Source of the DNA: a virus
IMG/VR virus record: IMGVR_UViG_3300048772_000190
Location: 1 to 26,026 of that record
Strand: one strand, 5' to 3'
Length of the DNA stretch: 26,026 nt
How positions within the stretch are numbered: the first letter of the stretch is position 1; each line of letters begins with the position of its first letter. The position numbers and the translations under genes were made by a program. Below, piece by piece: positions 1-7,560 of this stretch. Below the pieces are notes generated by a model. The model did no database searches. It saw only the letters and a program-made list of their open reading frames with translations, and was not told the DNA's origin.

Positions 1-53
1 GTATCTTCTGAGTGTTCATTTTTCTCTATCCAATTTTGTTTAAATTTATTCAT
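1..53 (-). CDS. Start of next late gene (truncated at window edge)
   Basis: An ATG whose A is shared with the stop of the upstream endonuclease gene (TAATG arrangement) opens a frame that stays open to the window edge and encodes MNKFKQNWIEKNEHSED. Only 17 residues are visible, so no family can be assigned. After a head-closure gene, the usual next gene in this kind of phage is a tail-completion or tail-terminator protein; that is inference from gene order only. Confidence 0.55.
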   Translation of the reverse strand, partial: MNKFKQNWIEKNEHSED

Positions 54-751
54 TATGGTAATTCTATTGCCAAACAACCTATTACATCCAATTCATCTTT
101 CATTATCTCATGCTCCCAAAATCTTATAACATCATAACCCATTGCTTTTATTTCAGCATCTCTTAACTTGTCCCTTTCTTGTGCTCCTGGTCTATTGTGC
201 CAATAATCACCATCGCATTCTATGATTAAATTATATTCAGAAATAAAGAAGTCTGCTAAATATCTCCCTATTCTTTTCTGTCTTTCAAAGTGTATTCCTG
301 CTTTTTCTAATATCTCTTTCATTTTCATCTCAGGTTTTGTATTCACACTCATTTTTCCAGACTGCATAGTTCTTATTATTCTGTCTCTGCTGGCTGGATC
401 TGGTTTGCCAAACTTTGCATTCTTTTCTCCTTTCTGAGAACCTCTTTCTTTTCTAGTCTTTCCGGATTTTTCAGAATATATCCTAACTTTTTCACTGTTA
501 TTTTTTGTGAGATTTTTGTTCCATGGAGTTCTACCTCTCAATTTCATTTTATCTTCTTCTGACAATTTCCAATGTTTTCCTTTTGAATTTGATGGCTTTC
601 CTTTTAGAGAAATTGAATTTGATATTCCAATTTTTTTCTTTCTCAGTGTATTGTCCTTATTTTTCCAAGTATTAGAAACAACCATTCTCATTGATTGGCT
701 TTTGTTCCTTTCTACAACATCTGGTCTTTTTGTTCCTTTTTTTGTTGACAT
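53..751 (-). CDS. NUMOD3 / VSR-like (EDxHD-type) homing endonuclease
   Basis: A free-standing homing endonuclease of 232 residues. The N-terminal ~130 residues are Lys-rich with NUMOD3-like DNA-binding repeats of the kind found in phage homing nucleases (e.g. 'GKHWKLSEEDKMKLRGR'). The C-terminal ~95 residues are a VSR/DUF559-like nuclease domain: TKPEMKMKEIL, then ADFFI, ECDGDYWHN, GAQERD and RFWEHEI, which fits the EDxHD type exemplified by I-Bth0305I. It starts 10 bases after the stop of the head-closure gene and ends in TAATG with the next gene, so it sits exactly in a junction of the late operon. It is a clear paralogue of the endonuclease at 6207-6740, sharing YWHNR.GAQERD. The expected role is selfish spread by cutting related phages that lack the insertion; the target is unknown. 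Confidence 0.88.
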   Translation of the reverse strand: MSTKKGTKRPDVVERNKSQSMRMVVSNTWKNKDNTLRKKKIGISNSISLKGKPSNSKGKHWKLSEEDKMKLRGRTPWNKNLTKNNSEKVRIYSEKSGKTRKERGSQKGEKNAKFGKPDPASRDRIIRTMQSGKMSVNTKPEMKMKEILEKAGIHFERQKRIGRYLADFFISEYNLIIECDGDYWHNRPGAQERDKLRDAEIKAMGYDVIRFWEHEIMKDELDVIGCLAIELP

Positions 752-761
752 AATTTTTATT

Positions 762-1130
762 CTAGGGGAGCTCCACCGTAGCTTCTGAATGGTCTATGAC
801 ATTTGGTGTCATATAAGCATATTGTAAACTTGTAACCACATACTCAATTCCATTACTTGTAATTATTCTATCTTCATGCTGTAAAACATTGTCTGAAGAA
901 AAATAAAGAACTCCACTTGGTTTCACCCTTTCTCCAGTTGGCGAAAATTCAATTGGAGTTCCACTAAAAGCTAATTTACATGGCATTGCAGAGTATACAG
1001 TTGTCCATCCTGCTGTTGGAGCTCCATAAATTGGATTGTTAAATGAATCTCTTGATGCCTGTCCCGATCCAGAGCCTAAACTCGGTCTTCGTTTGACTAT
1101 TACATTTTCATTGAATAGGAAGTCTATCAT
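762..1130 (-). CDS. Head-closure / head-tail joining protein
   Basis: A 122-residue beta-rich protein. Its opening (MIDFLFNENVIVKRRPSLG) and pattern (paired strands, 'GTPIEFSPTGERVKPSG', 'EDRIITSNGIEYVVTSLQYAY') look like small phage head-closure proteins of the SPP1 gp16 / HK97-like neck type, which form a ring below the adaptor and stop DNA leaking. The assignment rests on size, beta-rich character and position directly after the head-tail adaptor, with a TAATG overlap that suggests translational coupling. No catalytic motif is expected. A minor tail or stopper protein of another family is the main alternative. Confidence 0.62.
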   Translation of the reverse strand: MIDFLFNENVIVKRRPSLGSGSGQASRDSFNNPIYGAPTAGWTTVYSAMPCKLAFSGTPIEFSPTGERVKPSGVLYFSSDNVLQHEDRIITSNGIEYVVTSLQYAYMTPNVIDHSEATVELP

Positions 1131-2113
1131 TAGATTATTTTAAAGTTTCGATTGACGAACGGATCCAGCATTTCTTTTGCTCTTTTCTCAATTTTGTTTT
1201 GCTCACCGTATGAAACGGAATAAGTTTGAATTCCGAGTGAATCTGCTCCAAGAGGATTTGAAGCTGCTTGTCCGATATAATATGCTGCTAATAAAATAAC
1301 AGCTTCTTTGATATCAAATGGTACTGATTCATTAGATACATAATTTGCTGTAATTACATCAGTAATACTTGCTGCAGTTTTAAGAGTAATGATGGCATTT
1401 GGATAATCAACAGTATAATCAGTTCCAATAGTCAATAATGTAGTATTTTTATATACTTCTAATGTCTGATCGGGCGCTATTAATCTTGACCCGAGAGGTG
1501 CTTGAAATCTGATAAGGTCGGTTATACCACTAGGTTGGTCTAAGGTCATTCCTGAAAGGTCTGTGCCATATCCAGAGGTATAGTTAGTCCATAATACGCC
1601 TAATGCAACCTTGTCTAGAATTGCAGCGGGTATAGGTGATCCAACACCTGTTCCAGAAGTCGATAGAAGAGGAACAATCTTATAATATCCAAAATCTGGA
1701 AATTCTTGTAAATATGAATTTTGAGAAGATGTATCTACTTGAATAAACCACTTAAGAACTTGAATATAAATTGAATTGACTTTTCTGAAAGGTCTGTTAT
1801 TCAATACAACAGTAGTAAGTTGAGGATTAAATGGTTGTGCTCTAAATCCTGTCTTTGTTTCATCAATTGTTTGTGTATCAAAGTATCGTCTGCAGATTCT
1901 ATTTGCTTGAGCTGATGCTTTAAGTATCATCTTATCAAGAACACCATTTATATACATTGAAGTTGTAGTCGATAACCCTAATCCTGCTGCTATTGGATGC
2001 TCTATAAATTCGTCTTTTGTTACATATGGATTATCTACAGGAATTTTCTTTTTTAATCCTGTTGGTGTAATGAATCCACTTTCAATGTTGCCTGAACGAA
2101 TTTCGTTTGTCAT
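1130..2113 (-). CDS. Head-tail adaptor (connector) protein
   Basis: This 327-residue protein probably forms the adaptor ring docked under the portal (SPP1 gp15 / HK97 gp6-like role). The N-terminal ~90 residues are helical and contain a cluster with RICRRYFDTQ. A beta-rich middle (about residues 95-250, with 'NNRPFRKVNSIYIQV' and 'LEVYKNTTLL') precedes a C-terminal helical segment (about 260-327: FDIKEAVILLAAYYIG, EKRAKEMLDPF). Helical ends around an inserted beta domain is the pattern I associate with larger adaptor proteins; it is longer than the ~100-residue minimal family. It follows the capsid-region genes and is coupled by TAATG to the putative head-closure gene. The function is inferred from layout and fold pattern, not from a diagnostic motif. 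Confidence 0.68.
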   Translation of the reverse strand: MTNEIRSGNIESGFITPTGLKKKIPVDNPYVTKDEFIEHPIAAGLGLSTTTSMYINGVLDKMILKASAQANRICRRYFDTQTIDETKTGFRAQPFNPQLTTVVLNNRPFRKVNSIYIQVLKWFIQVDTSSQNSYLQEFPDFGYYKIVPLLSTSGTGVGSPIPAAILDKVALGVLWTNYTSGYGTDLSGMTLDQPSGITDLIRFQAPLGSRLIAPDQTLEVYKNTTLLTIGTDYTVDYPNAIITLKTAASITDVITANYVSNESVPFDIKEAVILLAAYYIGQAASNPLGADSLGIQTYSVSYGEQNKIEKRAKEMLDPFVNRNFKII

Positions 2114-2123
2114 ATGTTAATTA

Positions 2124-3317
2124 TTATGCATATTTAGCTATTATCTCATGAAATTTTTTGATTCTCTTTTCCCAACCATAATCTTTTGCTATTCTTTTTG
2201 CTGCCATTGCTCCCTTTTCTTTAACTTCATCTTGATGAGTATAACAATGTCTAAGATATTTAACTAGTTGATTGTAATCTGGCATTGCCCATTGACCACA
2301 GTCTTCTTTATAAATATTTTTAGTAAAATCTTCAGCATCAATTAACTTATAATCAAGAATATAACTATCTTTCTTATCTAAAAACATTTCTGGTCCTGAC
2401 CAATTTGTACAAATTGCTGGAATTCCTGTAGCCATTGCTTCCATCGGAGGATATCCCCAACCTTCACCCTTTGTCGGGAATACAAAACAATCAATTTTCT
2501 TAAAGAAATTATCAATAAGTTCTGCATGCGATATTGGTCCAACTTGAACCTCAATCCTTTTATCCTTAACCATAAAATGATATTGATTGTGGGATGTTTT
2601 ACAAATGAGTTTTACATTTTCTTTATTAGGAAATGCTTCCTGAAAGGCTTTAACTAACATGTCTGTACCCTTTCTAGTACTCAAGAAACCCATATGACCA
2701 AATGTAAATACCTTATTATTCCTTTCTAGTGGGTAAAATTTGGTCATATCGATGCCTAATTCTGCTATTTCTATTGGTATTTTAACCCTGCTATCCTCAA
2801 ACATCTTCTTATTTTGTTTGCAGGGAACAATTAATGCATCAAATTTATTTAATCTAGGCACCCAACTTAGTGGCACTAATGTTGTTTCAAACATTAATAC
2901 TGCAATATTTTTTTTAAATGGTGATGTTAGGAATTTTTCAGATGGTTGTTCCCACCATACACATAAACCATTTTCTTGTATTTCTGTATTTAATGCTTTT
3001 GAAGATACTCTATCAGCAATGCCATTGGAATTTCCTAATAAAGCTATTTGATAATCAGGACTATATTTTAAGAAATTATATCCAAGATTACCCCAACCTG
3101 ATGTTGCATCGATATTAGTACTAAATACAAAATATTTTTCTTTTTTAAATAAATTAGGCTCATAATCCTTTCCTGAAAAATCTATAAATTCTATATGCAC
3201 TTTTCTACTAAGCTTCATTGCTAAAGAAAATGGAACTTCTATGACTTTATTTATTTCATAGAAGATATTATCCAAAAAGATACTTGATGCTTTTGTTCCC
3301 GTGATTTTGATTAACAT
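2124..3317 (-). CDS. GT4-type glycosyltransferase with N-terminal virion-like domain
   Basis: A 397-residue GT-B-fold glycosyltransferase that moves a sugar from a nucleotide-sugar donor. The nucleotide-binding half is clear: 'FGHMGFLSTRKG' at about residues 206-217, 'CFVFPTKGEGWGYPPMEAMA' at 277-296 with the E-x7-E pair (E285, E293), then NWSGPE. Residues 60-200 form the acceptor-binding half. The first ~50 residues look different: 'KITGTKASSIFLDNIFYEIN' followed by VIEVPFSLAMKL resembles the small 'x-GT-x-YxDGxxYExGxxxEVPxxLA' domain often seen in phage structural proteins. It lies between the capsid and adaptor genes, where a sugar enzyme is not normally found, and follows a structured intergenic RNA. 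Likely a virion-directed glycosyltransferase; donor and acceptor are unknown. Confidence 0.88.
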   Translation of the reverse strand: MLIKITGTKASSIFLDNIFYEINKVIEVPFSLAMKLSRKVHIEFIDFSGKDYEPNLFKKEKYFVFSTNIDATSGWGNLGYNFLKYSPDYQIALLGNSNGIADRVSSKALNTEIQENGLCVWWEQPSEKFLTSPFKKNIAVLMFETTLVPLSWVPRLNKFDALIVPCKQNKKMFEDSRVKIPIEIAELGIDMTKFYPLERNNKVFTFGHMGFLSTRKGTDMLVKAFQEAFPNKENVKLICKTSHNQYHFMVKDKRIEVQVGPISHAELIDNFFKKIDCFVFPTKGEGWGYPPMEAMATGIPAICTNWSGPEMFLDKKDSYILDYKLIDAEDFTKNIYKEDCGQWAMPDYNQLVKYLRHCYTHQDEVKEKGAMAAKRIAKDYGWEKRIKKFHEIIAKYA

Positions 3318-3333
3318 ATGTAAACGATCTTAC

Positions 3334-3394
3334 CATTGCTTCCTTTTCATGCCTCAGACAGTTTCGAAAAGGATACTGTCCGAAGCAAGCAATG
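3334..3394 (-). other. Two-tier RNA stem-loop between capsid and glycosyltransferase genes
   Basis: Read on the minus strand, an 8-bp outer stem (CATTGCTT with AAGCAATG) encloses an 8-bp inner stem (CGGACAGT with ACTGTCTG, one G-T pair). No U-run follows, so it is not a standard intrinsic terminator. It lies directly after the capsid stop codon and could protect or process the abundant capsid mRNA, or reduce read-through into the glycosyltransferase gene. Confidence 0.5.
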
Positions 3395-3403
3395 TCTAAC
3401 TTA

Positions 3404-4450
3404 TTAAACTATTGGATCTGCAACTCTTTCTAACATAGCAACCCATGGTTCTGCTTTAAGAGCAAGAACTGTGTATTGATTTATATAGAATCTTACAGTA
3501 TCAGCCAATTTTGCTAATTCTGTTCTGCCTAGCGGTACCAAGTCAACCATTTGAACACCTTGTTCATCATGTCTCAACAAATAAATTGTTGAAGCTGCTG
3601 TACCTTGTGCTCCTGAAGAACTTGCTGCGTTAGCAGGATATGGCAATGCTGGATTACAGAAGAAGTCTCCTATAACTGGAACTGATCCAATTGCAGAAGA
3701 ATAAGAAGTAACGTGATCACCTGCAGTGAGCAAATTCTCCTTAGTATCTAATTGTACAAAATATCTTGCTGATGGCGCTATAATCTGATTGATTACATTT
3801 TGCATACCAAAAGAACAATATATTGCATCTAGATGTGAACCTCCTTGTAGTCTTACCAACTTAATACATTTATCCAACTGAGGAATTGTAACTCCTGTAG
3901 CTGTCAATGCTGCATCAAGATTGTTAACTATGTTTGTGGTTATCTGTGTATCAAATCCATCATATGATAGAGGATTAACACCTGAGTCACCTTTGAAATC
4001 TGCCCATTCCTCACATTGAATAATTCTTCGTAGAGCTGCTTCTGCAATCTCTGCTTCGATATCAATGTATGAACGACCAGATGCAATCATAGGTCCAGTG
4101 ATAATTGCAGTTGTTCCCATATATTTATAGGCTGCTGTTTTCTGAACATAGGTAGGATCTGTGCTGTTTGGAAGATCACCGTCTGCATAGAACAAGTTTA
4201 CTAATCCAAATGGTCCATCTGCTAATGTATCCAATCTTGTTCTCTGATTCCAGAGGTGGGCAAGACCTTCTCCTTTCATTCTAGATACTCTATCTCTAAA
4301 AGGTGTCTGACGATCTGAAAGTACAACAATCGCTGATTCCAAATCTTGTCTAGCAAGAAGGGAATTAGGTGTTGGACCTGCAAAAGAAATATCAACTGCC
4401 TTTGAGAATTTATCTAGAGCTTTATCTAATTTTCCTGTTATATCACTCAT
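3404..4450 (-). CDS. Major capsid protein (HK97-fold type, inferred)
   Basis: A 348-residue protein with the character of a phage major capsid protein: a helical Lys/Asp-rich N-terminal arm (MSDITGKLDKALDKFSKAVD), Ala/Thr-rich strands and helices (IDIEAEIAEAALRRI, 'ADFKGDSGVNPLSYDGFDTQ'), a long E-loop-like stretch and a C-terminal end rich in strands (VRFYINQYTVLALKAEPW). It follows directly after the protease/scaffold gene, as expected for HK97-like head modules. The first ~30 residues may be removed by the protease, but no cut site can be read with certainty. The intergenic region on either side is larger than usual for this operon, which fits separate control of a highly expressed gene. 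The fold is inferred from composition and order. Confidence 0.85.
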   Translation of the reverse strand: MSDITGKLDKALDKFSKAVDISFAGPTPNSLLARQDLESAIVVLSDRQTPFRDRVSRMKGEGLAHLWNQRTRLDTLADGPFGLVNLFYADGDLPNSTDPTYVQKTAAYKYMGTTAIITGPMIASGRSYIDIEAEIAEAALRRIIQCEEWADFKGDSGVNPLSYDGFDTQITTNIVNNLDAALTATGVTIPQLDKCIKLVRLQGGSHLDAIYCSFGMQNVINQIIAPSARYFVQLDTKENLLTAGDHVTSYSSAIGSVPVIGDFFCNPALPYPANAASSSGAQGTAASTIYLLRHDEQGVQMVDLVPLGRTELAKLADTVRFYINQYTVLALKAEPWVAMLERVADPIV

Positions 4451-4551
4451 AATAATTTCTTATAAAACTAATAATATTTGGGAGCAGTGAGCGAAGAGAT
4501 TTTTACGACTTGCCTCGACTTATCTCAATTTATCTCCAAAATTTGAACTAA
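4451..4551 (-). promoter_or_regulatory. Leader region of the capsid gene with imperfect hairpin
   Basis: This 101-base gap separates the protease and capsid genes. On the minus strand it can fold weakly: GGAG/CTCC outside (4534-4537 with 4481-4484) and GAGAT/ATCTC inside (4522-4526 with 4496-4500). An AT-rich stretch precedes the capsid ATG, with no Shine-Dalgarno sequence. A promoter or translation-control element is plausible given the high need for capsid protein, but no convincing -35/-10 pair is seen. Confidence 0.3.
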
Positions 4552-6216
4552 CTATTCTTTAATCGAAGCCAAGTCTTCTTTATAAACTTGCTTAAATGAT
4601 TTTTTCTCTGCACTTTGACTTTTTCTAATTGTCGTTTCTGACATTTCAGATGCTGTCAATGCAAATCTATTACCTTCTTTTGTTGTCATATATGGAACAC
4701 CCATAGATACTGATTTTTTAAATCCTGGAGTTGCCATCATTTCTTTAATAACAGCTTGGATATCTGGATCTGATTTAATTTGATCTACTATGTGCTTTTG
4801 GAATCCTGGTATTGTTACTCCGCTAGCATTCATTTTTTCTGATATCTTGTCAATTGCTTGTGCCATTGCTAATACTAATTGATCAATTGTTGTTTCTGAT
4901 TTTGTAACAGTATCTGATGTTTCTTCCTTTCCTTCCATTTTATTCATAATTGCTTGCATTTTCTTCATGGAATTCTTTATGGCATATTCACTTGTTGTGG
5001 TATCATCTTTCTTATCATCAGCCTTTTCTTTTGTGCTTGTTTCATCTGTTTCTGCTTTCTCTTTTGTTTCTTCAGCTTTTTCTTTAGTCTCAGTTTCAGC
5101 TTTCTCCTTGGTTTCTTCTATCGCTTTTTCATTTGTTTCTGAATCTGTTTTTTTATCATCAGTTGCTTTTTGCATAGATTCCATAAACTTTGTCATTGTA
5201 GCAAATCCATCAGCAACCATTGACTTAAATTTTTCATCTTCAGTTGTAGCTTTTTCTTTAGTCTCTTCTGCTTTCTTAGTATCTTCCTTTGTATCTTCAG
5301 CTTTCTCTTTTGTTTCTGTTTCCTCAGCTTTGGCTGTTTCTTTTGTATTTTCAGCCTTTTCTTTGGTTTCTGTTTCTTCTGCTTTAGATGTTTCTTTAGT
5401 ATCCTCAGCTTTTTCCTTAGTTTCTGTTGTCTCTTCAGCCTTCTTTGTTTCTGTTGTTTCTTCAGTTGTCTCTGCTTTTTCAGCAGTTGTTTCTTTTGTA
5501 TTTTTTCTCATATCTTCAATTAAATTATTAATAATTGCTGGTTCGTTGACCTCTTTCCAGCTATCGGCAGGGATGGATTTTGCGAATGCTCGCATATAAT
5601 CCATATGCTGATTTTCAAATAAAAACTCTCCATAATATTTTTCTCTGTTCAAAATAACATCTTTTGCTGTTATTTCTTGTTTTCTACTTTTAGCAAATAA
5701 CCATGCGTCATAATTTGCAGGCCTTTGCGTAATTGATACTTCATCGAGCAAAACATTATAAAAAGTTTTTACCATTTGCCCTGTTTTCTCTGACATTTCC
5801 TTCACTGCCTTTTTAACTCGACCTCCGACAGATAATCCCATCTTTGCTCCTTCTTTTAATGCATTATATAAAATTGGCCCTGCTGGATGATTTTTGTCTA
5901 CTCTTGCTTTAATCCATAACTGATTTCGTTCATCCATCCAAGCTTTAAATACAGATCCAAGTATTGCGCTATCTTCTTTTGAATGTTCTAATCTTAATGG
6001 CACAGTTTTTTCATTAATGATGTTTGCCATATCGGACATTGCATTAACAGACATTCGTTCCATATCATGATCCACATTAGCAGTTGAAGCAATTCCAGTT
6101 ATAACCATATCTTCTCCTTCCATACTTTGAAGAGCTTTTTCTATATAGAAAATAAAAGGAAAATCTCCATTTGCTTCAGCAACTATTATTTTATCATTTT
6201 GTTTATCTAAAGACAT
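4552..6216 (-). CDS. Prohead maturation protease fused to acidic scaffold-like repeat region
   Basis: The protease domain occupies roughly the first 180 residues and has the hallmarks of the phage prohead serine protease families related to herpesvirus assemblin (S78-like): a His in VPLRLEHS, the nucleophile Ser in MGLSVGGRV and the 'DEVSITQRPANYDAW' segment. A long low-complexity region follows (about residues 240-420), made of Lys/Glu/Thr repeats such as TKEKAEETKE, then a more ordinary C-terminal segment (about 420-550). The highly charged part probably acts as an internal scaffold that is digested on maturation, as the delta domain does in HK97. The ATG at 6216 is chosen; an in-frame TTG at 6252 would add 12 residues inside the preceding endonuclease gene. 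The gene overlaps that endonuclease by 10 bases. Confidence 0.87.
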   Translation of the reverse strand: MSLDKQNDKIIVAEANGDFPFIFYIEKALQSMEGEDMVITGIASTANVDHDMERMSVNAMSDMANIINEKTVPLRLEHSKEDSAILGSVFKAWMDERNQLWIKARVDKNHPAGPILYNALKEGAKMGLSVGGRVKKAVKEMSEKTGQMVKTFYNVLLDEVSITQRPANYDAWLFAKSRKQEITAKDVILNREKYYGEFLFENQHMDYMRAFAKSIPADSWKEVNEPAIINNLIEDMRKNTKETTAEKAETTEETTETKKAEETTETKEKAEDTKETSKAEETETKEKAENTKETAKAEETETKEKAEDTKEDTKKAEETKEKATTEDEKFKSMVADGFATMTKFMESMQKATDDKKTDSETNEKAIEETKEKAETETKEKAEETKEKAETDETSTKEKADDKKDDTTTSEYAIKNSMKKMQAIMNKMEGKEETSDTVTKSETTIDQLVLAMAQAIDKISEKMNASGVTIPGFQKHIVDQIKSDPDIQAVIKEMMATPGFKKSVSMGVPYMTTKEGNRFALTASEMSETTIRKSQSAEKKSFKQVYKEDLASIKE

Positions 6217-6740
6217 AGTTGTATTTTTTTGCTCATAATATCTTTTTCCCAAAATCTCAAAACTGTATATCCCAATTCTGCCAATCTTGTATTTTGTCTC
6301 CCATCTCTTTCTTGTGCTCCTTCTCTATTGTGCCAATAATTTCCATCAACTTGTAAAACAATGTTTTTTGAAGGAATATAGAAATCTACAACATAAGAAT
6401 CTATTCTGTATTGAAACTCATATTTAATTCCAAGAGCAGTGAGCAATTCTTTCATTTTCAATTCAGGTCGTGTATCAAACCACTTTATATTTTTTCTCTG
6501 CATTATATTCTTCAACATTGTTTCTCTGTTTATTTCATTTTGCCACACCGAGTGTATCTTTCCTTTGTTTGCAACTCCAAGTGTATTTCCTTTTTTAAAT
6601 CCATTTAATGTAATTTTTGCCTTTTCTGACATTTTTTCTCTTTGAGTGTTAGAAGGTGTATATCCTTTTTTAAATCCATTTCTTGAATTTGGATTTTTTC
6701 CTCTTCTTTCAACTATTGTAAATAAGTTTTTATTTTCCAT
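6207..6740 (-). CDS. NUMOD3 / VSR-like (EDxHD-type) homing endonuclease, second copy
   Basis: A 177-residue homing endonuclease paralogous to the one at 53-751. The N-terminal ~75 residues carry NUMOD3-like motifs (GFKKGYTPSNTQREKMSEKA, GFKKGNTLGV). The nuclease domain has TRPELKMKELL, VVDFYI, QVDGNYWHNREGAQERD and RFWEKDI, which matches VSR/DUF559-like EDxHD nucleases. Here the acidic residue before the DGxYWH motif is Gln rather than Glu as in the first copy, which may or may not matter because the catalytic Asp is kept. It lies between the acidic protein and the protease gene, overlapping both by about 10 bases. It probably spreads by cutting endonuclease-free relatives. Confidence 0.88.
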   Translation of the reverse strand: MENKNLFTIVERRGKNPNSRNGFKKGYTPSNTQREKMSEKAKITLNGFKKGNTLGVANKGKIHSVWQNEINRETMLKNIMQRKNIKWFDTRPELKMKELLTALGIKYEFQYRIDSYVVDFYIPSKNIVLQVDGNYWHNREGAQERDGRQNTRLAELGYTVLRFWEKDIMSKKIQLCL

Positions 6741-7167
6741 TTGTTTGTTTCCAATTCTCTTTAAATGCTTTAGTAGTTGGTTGTCCTCTCATCTTCAATT
6801 GAGCTTTTTGTCTTTTTTCTTGTACTACTTTGATTTGATTGATAACTCCATTTACTTCATCTGCTGTTTTCATTTCTTCTGCTTTGTCTCCCAAATCGTC
6901 TAATTTTTCTTGAGTATTTGTTATAACATCAGCCTTTTTTGTCTCACCTTCTAAGTCTTGTTTAGCTAATTTTGAACTGGGTATTGCACCTGCACCTTCT
7001 ATTCCCATCTTTTCTGCTTCTATTTCTTCTAAAATTTCTGCATGAGTTTCTTCATCTTCTGCCATTTCATGGAATTTATCTCCAATCTCATTATATTTAA
7101 CAGAACCCTCTAGCTCTTCAGCAATCATTTCTGTTAATCCTTTCCAAAAATCTTTAAATTTTGACAT
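6730..7167 (-). CDS. Acidic helical protein of unknown function
   Basis: A 145-residue, very charged, mostly helical protein. Residues 13-50 contain 'EELEGSVKYNEIGDKFHEMA' followed by EDEETHAEILEEI, which resembles the E..Y and E/DE..H pattern of one helical pair in ferritin-like or rubrerythrin-like proteins; only one such half is visible. The C-terminal half (about 75-145) is Lys/Glu-rich and likely coiled coil. A minor head, scaffold-assisting or internal head protein is equally possible given its position between the membrane/fibre genes and the protease. The product overlaps the downstream endonuclease by 11 bases. I do not recognise the family with confidence. Confidence 0.7.
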   Translation of the reverse strand: MSKFKDFWKGLTEMIAEELEGSVKYNEIGDKFHEMAEDEETHAEILEEIEAEKMGIEGAGAIPSSKLAKQDLEGETKKADVITNTQEKLDDLGDKAEEMKTADEVNGVINQIKVVQEKRQKAQLKMRGQPTTKAFKENWKQTNGK

Positions 7168-7301
7168 ATATTTAGTGTATTTCTACATATATATTATAAG
7201 TATATCTTTAATATTTTTACCTTTTCATTTATTTTCTCAAAACTACCTCAGTTAAATTCTTCATTGTCTCAGTATTTTGAGTAAATGAATTTTTATCCAA
7301 T
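7168..7301 (-). other. AT-rich intergenic region with possible hairpin
   Basis: This 134-base gap lies between the coiled-coil membrane protein and the acidic protein. It contains an imperfect inverted repeat (CTCAAAA-C-TAC near 7237 with GTATTTTGAG near 7272, one bulge) and, nearer the acidic-protein start, a TATAAT-like string without a convincing -35 box. A 23-codon ORF is listed separately. The hairpin lacks a U-tail, so it is not called a terminator. Confidence 0.35.
7229..7300 (-). CDS. Possible 23-residue peptide with TTG start
   Basis: One base after the stop of the coiled-coil membrane protein, a TTG opens a short frame ending in TTEVVLRK-like sequence (DKNSFTQNTETMKNLTEVVL, then RK and stop). 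The composition looks protein-like and the spacing matches the tight packing elsewhere. There is no Shine-Dalgarno sequence and the length is near chance, and the same bases form part of the hairpin, so this is a weak call. Confidence 0.22.
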   Translation of the reverse strand: MDKNSFTQNTETMKNLTEVVLRK

Positions 7302-7559
7302 TTATTTTTTAAATATTTTAAATAATTCAAAAATTATTCCTATCAAAATTGAAATAAAAACTAATACTCCCATAAGCCATTTTCCTAAAGTTGAAGCTGT
7401 CGTAAATACATCAAGTATCGGTTTTGTCGCTTTTCTTGTTTCTTCGTCATTACGAATTAAAATATCAATTTTTCTATTCAAAGAAGCAAAATCATGTTTG
7501 TTATCTTCAATATGTTTCTGCAATTCGCTATCTTGTTTTTTATCTATTAAATTTTCCAT
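7302..7559 (-). CDS. Coiled-coil protein with single C-terminal membrane segment (holin/haemolysin XhlA-like)
   Basis: A short protein of 85 residues. Residues 1-48 are charged and predicted coiled coil (DKKQDSELQKHIEDNKHDF, 'LNRKIDILIRNDEETRKATK'). Residues 58-80 are a strong transmembrane helix (LGKWLMGVLVFISILIGIIF) followed by a Lys-rich tail. That layout matches phage XhlA/holin-like accessory proteins and other single-pass phage membrane proteins that help lysis. It starts one base after the stop of the fibre gene and is probably coupled to it. No endolysin is visible in the window, so a lysis role is not proven; anchoring of the secreted-type fibre next door is another possibility. Confidence 0.65.
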   Translation of the reverse strand: MENLIDKKQDSELQKHIEDNKHDFASLNRKIDILIRNDEETRKATKPILDVFTTASTLGKWLMGVLVFISILIGIIFELFKIFKK

Positions 7560-7560
7560 T

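Noticed and set aside
3334-3394. Intrinsic terminator after the capsid gene
   Set aside because: The stem-loop is not followed by a U-run on the transcript strand, and the next gene is co-directional.
4967-5599. Long open frame on the plus strand opposite the protease/scaffold gene
   Set aside because: It is a by-product of the low-complexity Lys/Glu/Thr codons on the other strand; its Ser/Val/Phe-rich product has no natural composition, and no other gene is on the plus strand.
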